From NCBI GenBank assembly GCA_021810575.1, contig JAJZIN010000023.1, positions 1 to 10,084 of the forward strand: a stretch of DNA of 10,084 nucleotides, read 5' to 3'. Below, piece by piece: positions 1-5,597 of the stretch (positions are counted from its first letter, which is position 1; every line of letters starts with the position of its first letter). This stretch comes from Thermoplasmata archaeon. GTDB lineage: Archaea; Thermoplasmatota; Thermoplasmata; Thermoplasmatales; Thermoplasmataceae. Position numbers and translations under genes: made by a program. The notes beneath the pieces were generated by a model. That model did not search any database, had not been told where the DNA came from, and saw nothing but the letters and a program-made list of their open reading frames with translations.

Positions 1-68
1 CTGTCACATGAACCAAATGCCTTCCCCTCAAAGGACGAGCCATCCTCGAGAAGAAGGTATCTTCTCAC
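1..68 (-). CDS. carA: Carbamoyl-phosphate synthase small subunit, N-terminal fragment
   Basis: Only the first 22 codons are in the window; the gene runs off the left edge. The reading RRYLLLEDGSSFEGKAFG matches the conserved CarA opening (a beta strand then LEDG-x-x-F-x-G-x-x-x-G). CarA is the glutaminase subunit of carbamoyl-phosphate synthase, supplying ammonia to CarB for arginine and pyrimidine synthesis in the cytoplasm. Two starts are possible. ATG at 77-75 directly abuts the ribosome site AAAGGAGG (85-78), with no spacer. GTG at 68-66 lies 9 bases after GGAGG, gives the usual CarA N-terminus, and overlaps the stop of an upstream leader ORF as GTGA. I prefer the GTG. The fragment is short, but the motif is distinctive. 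Confidence 0.8.
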   Translation of the reverse strand, partial: MRRYLLLEDGSSFEGKAFGSCD

Positions 69-148
69 TTCAGGCATCCTCCTTTGTTCACAATGCGGGC
101 ATACCCAGAGAAATTCTCGTAAAATTCCTTAACGTTTCTCTGTTTCAT
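65..148 (-). CDS. Possible 27-residue leader ORF coupled to carA
   Basis: ATG at 148-146 opens a 28-codon frame (begins MKQRNVKEF, ends GGCLK) closing with TGA at 67-65. That TGA overlaps the preferred carA GTG (68-66) as GTGA, the usual architecture of translationally coupled archaeal genes. The carA ribosome site GGAGG lies inside this ORF's last codons. A TATA-like box at 179-186 would place transcription start about 5 to 10 bases before this ATG, so it would be the first, nearly leaderless, frame on the carA transcript. No protein family is recognisable; there is one Cys and a mixed charged composition. It could be a regulatory leader peptide, a small protein, or a chance frame. Confidence 0.45.
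   Translation of the reverse strand: MKQRNVKEFYENFSGYARIVNKGGCLK
78..85 (-). promoter_or_regulatory. Strong Shine-Dalgarno site for carA
   Basis: AAAGGAGG reads 85 to 78 on the minus strand. It is too close to the ATG at 77 (no spacer) but correctly spaced, 9 bases, from the GTG at 68. It therefore argues for the GTG start of carA. Confidence 0.6.
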
Positions 149-178
149 TAGACCCTAAAAAGACTGATTATTCTTTCC

Positions 179-190
179 TATAAAAATATT
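179..190 (-). promoter_or_regulatory. TATA-like box for the carA transcript
   Basis: On the minus strand AATATTTTTATA (190 to 179) resembles an archaeal TATA box. At the usual 25-30 base distance, transcription would begin near 152-158, just before the leader ORF ATG at 148 and about 85 bases before carA. The assignment rests on position and composition only. Confidence 0.45.
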
Positions 191-225
191 GGCACGAATG
201 GATCAGATACCACCGTACAAATAGG

Positions 226-240
226 GAAAAGATAATAATT
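226..240 (+). promoter_or_regulatory. TATA-like box for the 206-residue membrane protein
   Basis: The AT-rich stretch AAAAGATAATAATT is centred about 26 bases before the ATG at 261. This fits a leaderless transcript starting at or near the start codon, and no Shine-Dalgarno site is visible. It is divergent to the carA promoter within the 112-base intergenic region 149-260. Confidence 0.4.
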
Positions 241-244
241 GATT

Positions 245-258
245 GTTACGATTGTAAC
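245..258 (+). promoter_or_regulatory. Palindrome GTTAC-gatt-GTAAC, candidate operator
   Basis: A perfect 5-base inverted repeat with a 4-base spacer lies between the TATA-like box (226-240) and the ATG at 261. If the transcript is leaderless, a bound repressor here would block polymerase at the start site. The half-sites are short, so a chance occurrence is possible. Confidence 0.35.
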
Positions 259-260
259 GG

Positions 261-881
261 ATGAAATTCACCTATGCAAACGGGAAGGTAGATTCTGGTA
301 CAGGGGAGTTTGCATCAATAACTAAGTCAGGATTTGCAGGGAATCTTTCAATTAATGTTTCTGGGAACTTCAATGCAATCATAAAAAGAAACACAGCCGG
401 ACTTGTAATTTATGCATCGAATGGAAGGGTAGGCATTATAAAAAGAAACCTTAACGTTGTAATTGGAAATGAAGAATATTTCGTCAGGTTGAATGAACTG
501 GGCTCAATCGTTTCAAAGAAAGATTCTGAAACAGTCATACGTGATTCAAATTCTGATGTGCTTACCTTAAGGAGGCAGGATAAGGAAGTCATAGCAGAAA
601 TCAACGACAGTAAATACATCTTACTGGCGATGATATATCTTGCCCTGACCGGTTATTTTGAGAAAAGTATTGCAAAAATGCCAAGTCCATTCTCCCGGAG
701 GAATGACATTATTTCCAACATCATGATTGTCGCGGCAATTCTTGTGTTCCTGTTCCTTAACACGAAATATATAGGTGGTGTTTATGGAGGGCTCGCACTT
801 ACTGTGCTGATCCTTGCTGGTGCTTTCATACTGAGAAGAATACCACCCAGGATGAATGATAATCCAGAGCCTGACAGGTAA
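261..881 (+). CDS. Membrane-anchored beta-rich protein of unknown function
   Basis: 206 residues; not assigned to a named family. The first ~115 residues have no signal peptide and alternate short beta-prone strands with Gly/Asn/Asp turns, including a near repeat in which IIKRN occurs at 40-44 and again at 59-63. Residues 118-133 form a hydrophobic stretch (KYILLAMIYLALTGYF), followed by a basic loop (SRRND near 145-149), two likely transmembrane helices (about 152-168 and 173-192) and a short polar tail. Strands followed by a buried hydrophobic helix and then a membrane anchor recall the Tubby/LURP-one/scramblase-like fold, but that is inference. The ATG has no Shine-Dalgarno site and sits 26 bases after a TATA-like element. 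It is transcribed towards htpX, with 63 bases between the two stops. It is probably a real gene, given its length and coherent topology. Confidence 0.75.
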   Translation: MKFTYANGKVDSGTGEFASITKSGFAGNLSINVSGNFNAIIKRNTAGLVIYASNGRVGIIKRNLNVVIGNEEYFVRLNELGSIVSKKDSETVIRDSNSDVLTLRRQDKEVIAEINDSKYILLAMIYLALTGYFEKSIAKMPSPFSRRNDIISNIMIVAAILVFLFLNTKYIGGVYGGLALTVLILAGAFILRRIPPRMNDNPEPDR

Positions 882-944
882 TTTATTCCACCCTGATGGA
901 TGATGTTGCTTCCTCCATACCAGTTAGAGGAGATTGAAACTTAC

Positions 945-1889
945 CTACTGATCTTTCTTTAATTTTTCAAGCATTTGAATCCTCTTTGCCGGATGTGGAT
1001 GATCACTGAATATCGACTGTGACAGTGATATCTTCATATGCTTCCATTCTTCAAGAAGCCTCCTGTGATCTCTCATTTCTCCCTGATCAAGTCCTGAAAA
1101 CATCAGCATACTGCTTGTTGTATTTCGAGCACTTTTTCTGAGATGCTTCTTCTGGGGTGTGGATGCCACGATTTTAGCAAGAGCAGTCTGCAGATTTTCT
1201 GCACCACCGGGTATTGTTTGTGCTGAATTGACATCTGCATAGGATTCCCTCATCCTGTTCACACCAAGGATCATTATGTTGAAGATGAAGCTCGCCCCCA
1301 TCATCACCAGTGCGATTATGAATATGGAACCGTTGCCACCCTTTCTTCCACCTCCAAATAGCATTGAATACCCGAAATAGAATATTATGGTTGGTATCAA
1401 TCCTATGGCAAGCAACAGTGCAACATCATGATGTTTCAGGTGTCCGATTTCATGACCCATTACAGCCTCCACTTCGTCCCTGTTGAGAATATTCAGGAGA
1501 CCTCTCGTAACAGCCATTCGTCTTCCTGATAGAAGTGAGCCATATGCGAATGCATTTGCCACAGGTGTTTCAGCAATGAAAAGTTCTGGAACTTTCTGGT
1601 TATTGTAGCTGCAGACCTGCTGGAGCGAAGCATATAGCCAGGCGGTTGATGGTTCCTGTGGATTCACCTTCCTGAGATGGTACATCCTGCCTATGATATA
1701 GGGCGAAAGAAGATATTGAGCAATATCCATTATGAACACTATGACAAGTATTATCCCAAGAAATGCAAAAGAATAAGAAAGATTGAAGAAGTAATTCGCC
1801 ACCACTGAGATTAGAAGCCCGGCAACCACTGCGATGCCTATACCAGCGAGGATTGTTGCCAGCCTTATCCTGATGCCTGTAAAATCCAT
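945..1889 (-). CDS. htpX: HtpX-type membrane zinc metalloprotease (M48)
   Basis: 314 residues. The zinc motif HEIGH lies at 146-150 within VMGHEIGHLKHHD, and the probable third zinc ligand is Glu215 in RMRESYAD, in the usual HtpX spacing. Two N-terminal helices (about 10-32 and 38-60) precede the catalytic domain, and two more (about 157-177 and 189-210) separate the HEIGH motif from Glu215, as in HtpX. The C-terminal FSDHPHPAKRIQMLEKL matches the family's His-Pro-containing end. HtpX degrades misfolded or damaged membrane proteins with its active site on the cytoplasmic face. The Gly-rich stretch at 179-187 (GGGRKGGNG) is a loop between helices 3 and 4. The 5-helix membrane gene lies upstream on the same strand, 59 bases away. 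An AT-rich region at 1911-1945 could supply its own promoter. Confidence 0.95.
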   Translation of the reverse strand: MDFTGIRIRLATILAGIGIAVVAGLLISVVANYFFNLSYSFAFLGIILVIVFIMDIAQYLLSPYIIGRMYHLRKVNPQEPSTAWLYASLQQVCSYNNQKVPELFIAETPVANAFAYGSLLSGRRMAVTRGLLNILNRDEVEAVMGHEIGHLKHHDVALLLAIGLIPTIIFYFGYSMLFGGGRKGGNGSIFIIALVMMGASFIFNIMILGVNRMRESYADVNSAQTIPGGAENLQTALAKIVASTPQKKHLRKSARNTTSSMLMFSGLDQGEMRDHRRLLEEWKHMKISLSQSIFSDHPHPAKRIQMLEKLKKDQ

Positions 1890-1910
1890 ATGCAGACATG
1901 AAAAATCAGC

Positions 1911-1945
1911 TTAAGAATATTTGTGGAAAAATTTTTAAAATTAAA
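1911..1945 (-). promoter_or_regulatory. AT-rich promoter region of htpX
   Basis: Between the stop of the upstream membrane gene (1949) and the htpX ATG (1889), the minus strand carries TTTAATTTTAAAAATTTTT (about 1945-1927) and ATATTCTTAA (1920-1911). The second is 26 bases before the ATG, as expected for a leaderless transcript; the first would give a leader of roughly 15-20 bases. The T-rich run may also end transcription of the upstream gene. I cannot choose between these. Confidence 0.35.
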
Positions 1946-1948
1946 CGG

Positions 1949-2464
1949 CTACTGGCTGAACCTGCTTTGCTCCATCTGTTTCTTTCTTCTTCTTTTTTCT
2001 TCCATGCCTACCCTTGCTATCCCAAATCCCAGTATAAGATAATAGAATGTAAGAAATCCTGTGAATACGTAGAAAAGAATATTGCTAAAGTATGTTGGAA
2101 CATTGAATGCAAAGGACCATATGAATATGAGGCTGAATATGTAAAAAACTATTGATGCTGCGTATATTGCCCAGTGTTTCCTGAATGCCATGGGAATACT
2201 CCATTTTCCATGGAAATTGAACTTTCTTCTTCTTGTTCTTAATATGAATGTTGTAAGGGGGATGAATATAAAAGAATAGATAGCCACCAGTATGACTATA
2301 TCCAGAATTGATGAAAGCCCAAAGAATAATCCAAAAATGAATGGGATTATGGAAATAAGTATGATGTTAATAATTGAAAATAGCCAAACAATATTATTTC
2401 TAGAAAGCAGCCTCAATATTATATAAGTTGAAATCAGTGGAGCAATGAACGCAAAAATGCCCAT
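1949..2464 (-). CDS. Five-helix integral membrane protein, function unknown
   Basis: 171 residues, family not recognised. Hydrophobic segments at about 3-20, 25-47, 53-76, 97-119 and 126-150 suggest five transmembrane helices. Basic loops TRRRK (77-81) and the Arg/Lys-rich tail EKRRRKKQ (156-163) are likely cytoplasmic by the positive-inside rule. There is no obvious catalytic motif and no Cys. The start is uncertain: AATATATA, a strong TATA-like element, abuts the ATG on its upstream side (2472-2465). Transcription directed from it would begin inside the frame, and a TTG at 2416-2414 could then be the start. The gene is divergent to alaX and precedes htpX on the same strand, so shared expression with the protease is plausible. 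It overlaps an opposite-strand frame at 1898-2155 that I judge spurious. Confidence 0.7.
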   Translation of the reverse strand: MGIFAFIAPLISTYIILRLLSRNNIVWLFSIINIILISIIPFIFGLFFGLSSILDIVILVAIYSFIFIPLTTFILRTRRRKFNFHGKWSIPMAFRKHWAIYAASIVFYIFSLIFIWSFAFNVPTYFSNILFYVFTGFLTFYYLILGFGIARVGMEEKRRRKKQMEQSRFSQ

Positions 2465-2611
2465 TATATATTCAAATGATTTATCCCAGAAGCTTCTCGT
2501 TGTTGCGCATACCTTCTATCCTCTTAATTTTTTTGAAATGAAATGACAGTAAGAGGTGCTGAAACTTACAATATTGCATAGAAATAAATACGATGTTAGA
2601 ATGGAAAAATA
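2465..2611. promoter_or_regulatory. Divergent promoter region, membrane gene / alaX
   Basis: This 147-base intergenic region serves two divergent genes. On the plus strand AAATAAATA (2582-2590) is centred 26 bases before the alaX ATG at 2612, fitting a leaderless transcript. On the minus strand AATATATA (2472-2465) is immediately upstream of the 171-residue membrane protein start. No Shine-Dalgarno site precedes either gene. Confidence 0.4.
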
Positions 2612-3340
2612 ATGACAGAAAAATTATACTTCAACGATTCCTACTTGAAGGAGTGTGATGGAAGAATCAACAGGATCACAGATAAGGGAGTTATTCCTGA
2701 CAGAACTGTATTCTATCCTTCGGGAGGCGGACAACCTGGGGATTCAGGCATACTTACGGTAAATGATAAGAATTACAGGGTAAGCAATACCATTAAGGAA
2801 GGGGATGAAGTGCTCCATGTTATTGAAGGACCCTTTGAAGATTTGAAGGAAGGAGATCACTTTCACGGAGCTATAGACTGGGAAAAAAGATACAGTTATA
2901 TGAAGTATCACACATCAATTCATCTTATTGATGGAATTGTCAATAAAATGCCAGATTATGAAGGTCTAATAACTGGTAGCCAGATATATGAGGATAGGGC
3001 AAGAGTTGATTTTTCGATGGAGGATTTTTCCCAGGAAATGGCACAGGAAATAATAGACAGGGTAAATAGGGCTATAAAGGAAAATCACGATATAAGGATA
3101 AAATACATCTCAGGAGAAGAAGCTGTAAAAATTCCAAATATTTCAAGGACTGCACCTGGGAGGGAACTCATAAAAAACCTTTCCATTGTGAGGATAATAG
3201 AGATAGTCGGAATTGATGAACAGGCAGATGGTGGAACGCATGTTTCAAATACCAGCGAACTGGGCCAGATAAAATTGCAGAAGATCGAGAATAAGGGGAA
3301 AAAGAACAAGAGGTTATATTTTACACTGGTACCTTTTTAA
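2612..3340 (+). CDS. alaX: Alanyl-tRNA editing protein AlaX
   Basis: 242 residues, homologous to the editing domain of alanyl-tRNA synthetase and acting in trans. It hydrolyses Ser-tRNA(Ala), and in some members Gly-tRNA(Ala), in the cytoplasm. The N-terminal part contains the Gly-rich motif FYPSGGGQPGDSG (34-46) that joins a small beta-barrel to the editing core in medium-size AlaX forms. Zinc-site residues are His100 and His104 (HTSIH) and His210 (GGTH). The position usually occupied by Cys in CGGTH is Asp206 here (DGGTH). No synthetase catalytic domain is present, so this is a free-standing editor. The ATG at 2612 sits 26 bases after a TATA-like box; an ATG at 2601 gives only a three-codon frame. 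kbl follows after 40 bases on the same strand. Confidence 0.92.
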   Translation: MTEKLYFNDSYLKECDGRINRITDKGVIPDRTVFYPSGGGQPGDSGILTVNDKNYRVSNTIKEGDEVLHVIEGPFEDLKEGDHFHGAIDWEKRYSYMKYHTSIHLIDGIVNKMPDYEGLITGSQIYEDRARVDFSMEDFSQEMAQEIIDRVNRAIKENHDIRIKYISGEEAVKIPNISRTAPGRELIKNLSIVRIIEIVGIDEQADGGTHVSNTSELGQIKLQKIENKGKKNKRLYFTLVPF

Positions 3341-3380
3341 TACATAGTTAATTTTTTCTTTAAGTAAGCCATTCTTAATT
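3341..3380 (+). terminator. T-rich alaX-kbl spacer, possible terminator
   Basis: The 40 bases between alaX and kbl contain a T-run in TTAATTTTTTCTTTAAG (3348-3364), preceded by TTTTT at 3334-3338 at the very end of alaX. Archaeal intrinsic termination often occurs at such oligo-T runs without a stem-loop. The same AT-rich stretch could also hold the kbl promoter, so alaX and kbl need not form one transcript. Confidence 0.3.
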
Positions 3381-4562
3381 ATGACAAATTTAGGGTGGGT
3401 TGATGATGAGCTTGAAAGTCTGAAGAACGAAGGCAGATATGTACCAATAAGAATTCTTGAATCTTCTCAGGGAGCTCACGTAAAAATTGAGGGAAAAGAA
3501 GTTCTCAATATGTGTTCCAATAATTACCTGGGACTTGCAAACAATCCAGAAGTGAAAAAGGCAGTTATTGAAGCGATTGATGAATATGGAATAGGTGCAG
3601 GAGCTGTCAGATCCATAGCTGGAACAATGGAAATACACATGAAGCTTGAGGAAAAGGTAGCATCTTTCAAGCATATGGAATCAGCACTGGTATATCAGGG
3701 AGGACTTCTTGCAAACCTTGGTACTATACCGGTTCTGGTGGGGAAGGAGGATGTTATTTTCAGCGAAGAACTAAACCATGCAAGTATAATTGATGGCATG
3801 AGATTGAGTTCAGCAAAGAAATATGTTTACAATCATATGTCAGTTGAAAATCTTGAAAAAAACCTTAAGGAACATAGAAAAGAGGGAAAAAGATCACTCA
3901 TAGTAACTGATGGGGTCTTCAGCATGGATGGGGATATAGCGCCTGTAAAAGAGATCCAGGAGTTAAAGGATAAGTATGATACGATGTTCTATGTTGATGA
4001 CGCTCACGGTGAAGGGGTACTGGGCAAGAATGGAAGAGGTATAGTTGATCACTTTGGCCTTCAGGGTAAAGTTGAGATTGAAATGGGCACCTTTTCCAAG
4101 GCCCTCGGTTCCATGGGAGGCTTTGTGGCTGGCAGCGAGAAACTCATAGATCTTCTAAAGCAGAGGGCAAGGCCATTTCTGTTTAGCAGTGCATTGAATC
4201 CAGGTGATACTGCAGGTGTTCTGAAATCCATAGAGATAATGGAAAGGGATGACTCACTGGTCAAGAAGCTGTGGGAAAACGCAAACTTCCTGCAGAAAGG
4301 TTTTAGGGATGCAGGATTCAAACTTACCTCTACAAAGACACCGATTACCCCTGTGGTTATAGGTGATGAAAAGAAAACTCTTGAACTCAGCAACTACCTG
4401 TATAAGAATGAGGGGGTTTTTGCTTCACCAATTGTGTTTCCCACTGTAGCAAAGGGAGTTGCCAGGATAAGGGTCATGCCATCAGCAGTGCACTCAAGGG
4501 ATGACCTGAAAAGGACTCTCGAGGCTTTTGAGAATGGGGCAAAGGCACTGAAGATAAAGTGA
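3381..4562 (+). CDS. kbl: Glycine C-acetyltransferase (2-amino-3-ketobutyrate CoA ligase)
   Basis: 393 residues, the normal length for the alpha-oxoamine synthase family of fold-type I PLP enzymes. The Schiff-base lysine is Lys240 in GTFSKALGSMGG. The cofactor-binding VDDAHGEGVLG spans 205-215 (Asp206, His209), and NHAS at 132-135 supplies the stacking His133. SNNYLGL (47-52) and the C-terminal RIRVMPSAVHS (362-372) are also family motifs. Kbl cleaves 2-amino-3-ketobutyrate, the product of threonine dehydrogenase, with CoA to glycine and acetyl-CoA. No threonine dehydrogenase gene is in this window. The related enzyme 8-amino-7-oxononanoate synthase (BioF) is the main alternative; the lack of biotin genes nearby and the strongly Kbl-like sequence favour Kbl. 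No clear Shine-Dalgarno site precedes the ATG. Confidence 0.88.
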   Translation: MTNLGWVDDELESLKNEGRYVPIRILESSQGAHVKIEGKEVLNMCSNNYLGLANNPEVKKAVIEAIDEYGIGAGAVRSIAGTMEIHMKLEEKVASFKHMESALVYQGGLLANLGTIPVLVGKEDVIFSEELNHASIIDGMRLSSAKKYVYNHMSVENLEKNLKEHRKEGKRSLIVTDGVFSMDGDIAPVKEIQELKDKYDTMFYVDDAHGEGVLGKNGRGIVDHFGLQGKVEIEMGTFSKALGSMGGFVAGSEKLIDLLKQRARPFLFSSALNPGDTAGVLKSIEIMERDDSLVKKLWENANFLQKGFRDAGFKLTSTKTPITPVVIGDEKKTLELSNYLYKNEGVFASPIVFPTVAKGVARIRVMPSAVHSRDDLKRTLEAFENGAKALKIK

Positions 4563-4567
4563 GGGTT

Positions 4568-4584
4568 ACTAAAAATTTTTTAGT
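4568..4584 (+). terminator. ACTAAAAA/TTTTTAGT palindrome after kbl
   Basis: Eight-base complementary arms, ACTAAAAA (4568-4575) and TTTTTAGT (4577-4584), flank one T, five bases after the kbl stop. The run of six T suits an archaeal T-tract terminator. The hairpin would be weak because it is nearly all A-T, so the oligo-T run may be the active part. Confidence 0.4.
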
Positions 4585-4603
4585 TATGTCAATGAAGCTT
4601 CCT

Positions 4604-4626
4604 TTTGTTGACAAATTATAAAATAT
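4604..4626 (+). promoter_or_regulatory. TATA box and upstream palindrome of the nucleotidyltransferase
   Basis: TATAAAATAT (4617-4626) is one of the clearest TATA boxes in the window. It predicts transcription start near 4648 and a leader of about 11 bases before the ATG at 4659. It is directly preceded by TTTGT-tg-ACAAA (4604-4615), an inverted repeat occupying the position of the transcription factor B recognition element, where a regulator could act. The preceding kbl terminator-like palindrome suggests this gene is transcribed separately. Confidence 0.5.
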
Positions 4627-4658
4627 CTCCTTTTACTACTTGGGATAAGTGTGAATGA

Positions 4659-5597
4659 ATGATAGGAGCAATTTTGTCCGGAGGATACGGCAAGAGATTG
4701 AAACCAATTACCGATGAGATACCAAAAGTTTTAGTTGAAATAAAACCAAACTACACCATAATGGACAGACAGATACTGGATTTTAAATATCTTGGAATTG
4801 AAGATATTTACGTACTTTCAGGACACCTTGGTGAAAAGATAGAGGATAGGTATGGAAAAGTTCACGATGGAATGAGATTCCACTATCTCAGGGAGGAGAA
4901 ACCAATGGGTACACTGTATTCCATAAGGAACCTGCTTGACTCTGTTGGTGAGGAAGATATAATGCTGAGGAATGGGGATACAATCACAGACATTAATTTC
5001 GAGCACTTCAGGAAGTTCTCAAATGAATCCAACTTTGGCATGACAATGCTTGTGACAAAGATGAGAAGCCCCTATGGTATAGTGGAGATGAATGGGGATC
5101 AGGTTACTTCGTTCAGGGAAAAACCCGTACTGGAACATTACATAAATTCCGGCCTCTATTACATAAAGAGCTCAATAAGGGAAATTTTCTTCAATGATTA
5201 TAATGGAAAGGATGTTGAGATAACAGTGTTTCCTGAAATAGCAAGGAGGAGGCTCCTTGGTGCATACAAGGAGGATTCCCTGTGGATCGGAGTGGATAGT
5301 GAGAAGGAGCTGGAACAGGCAAGATCTGAATATAAGGGCAGGGAGGACACCGGCTTTGGATACAAGAAAGAGGTTTTTGAAAACGAGAAGTTAGGTATAA
5401 CGGAATATCTCGTAAAGGATGATTATACTGCGACCATTACACCTGAAGACGGAAATCTCCTGAGGATACTCAGTGGAAGTGGGATCATCAACGGCAGCCT
5501 TAAGGAATCTTATGCCCACGGTACTGTGATAAAGATTGAAAAACCTGTAACTGTAAAAGCGCAACAGACAACGAGACTGGAAGTGTTCTCAAACTAG
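4659..5597 (+). CDS. Sugar-phosphate nucleotidyltransferase with C-terminal cupin-like domain
   Basis: 312 residues. Residues 1-225 form a nucleotidyltransferase of the RmlA/GDP-mannose pyrophosphorylase type: signature LSGGYGKRLKPITDEIPK (6-23), metal-binding NGDTITD (105-111), substrate region FREKPVLEHYINSGLYYI (152-169) and SLWIGVDSEKELEQA (207-221). Such enzymes couple a sugar-1-phosphate to an NTP to make activated sugars for glycans or lipid head groups. Sugar and nucleotide specificity cannot be read here. The signature has Lys12 where Thr is common (GxGTRL). Residues 232-312 are beta-rich with Gly-turns and look like a small cupin barrel, ending at a His-containing AHGTVIKIEKPVTV segment. 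A partial phosphomannose-isomerase-type partner domain is possible but unproven. The 3' end overlaps the convergent acetyltransferase gene by 9 bases. Confidence 0.87.
   Translation: MIGAILSGGYGKRLKPITDEIPKVLVEIKPNYTIMDRQILDFKYLGIEDIYVLSGHLGEKIEDRYGKVHDGMRFHYLREEKPMGTLYSIRNLLDSVGEEDIMLRNGDTITDINFEHFRKFSNESNFGMTMLVTKMRSPYGIVEMNGDQVTSFREKPVLEHYINSGLYYIKSSIREIFFNDYNGKDVEITVFPEIARRRLLGAYKEDSLWIGVDSEKELEQARSEYKGREDTGFGYKKEVFENEKLGITEYLVKDDYTATITPEDGNLLRILSGSGIINGSLKESYAHGTVIKIEKPVTVKAQQTTRLEVFSN

Noticed and set aside
69..128. Minus-strand reading in frame with carA upstream of its starts, containing CPHC (LWVCPHCEQRR), like half a zinc ribbon.
   Set aside because: The frame has no ATG, GTG or TTG between the upstream TAA and the carA ATG, and only one Cys pair is present. 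It is most likely chance overlap with the leader ORF.
896..937. Thirteen-codon plus-strand frame between the two convergent genes.
   Set aside because: Too short, no ribosome site, and no link to a neighbouring start.
1898..2155. Plus-strand 85-codon frame overlapping the five-helix membrane gene and the htpX promoter.
   Set aside because: It is the complement of a hydrophobic coding sequence plus an AT-rich promoter, and its composition is poor. The minus-strand gene explains the region better.
2481..2510. Nine-residue minus-strand frame upstream of the membrane gene.
   Set aside because: No Shine-Dalgarno site, and its stop is 16 bases before the next start. Nothing suggests it is translated.
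4586..4621. Eleven-codon plus-strand frame upstream of the nucleotidyltransferase.
   Set aside because: It lies before and into the TATA box, so it would not be on that gene's transcript.
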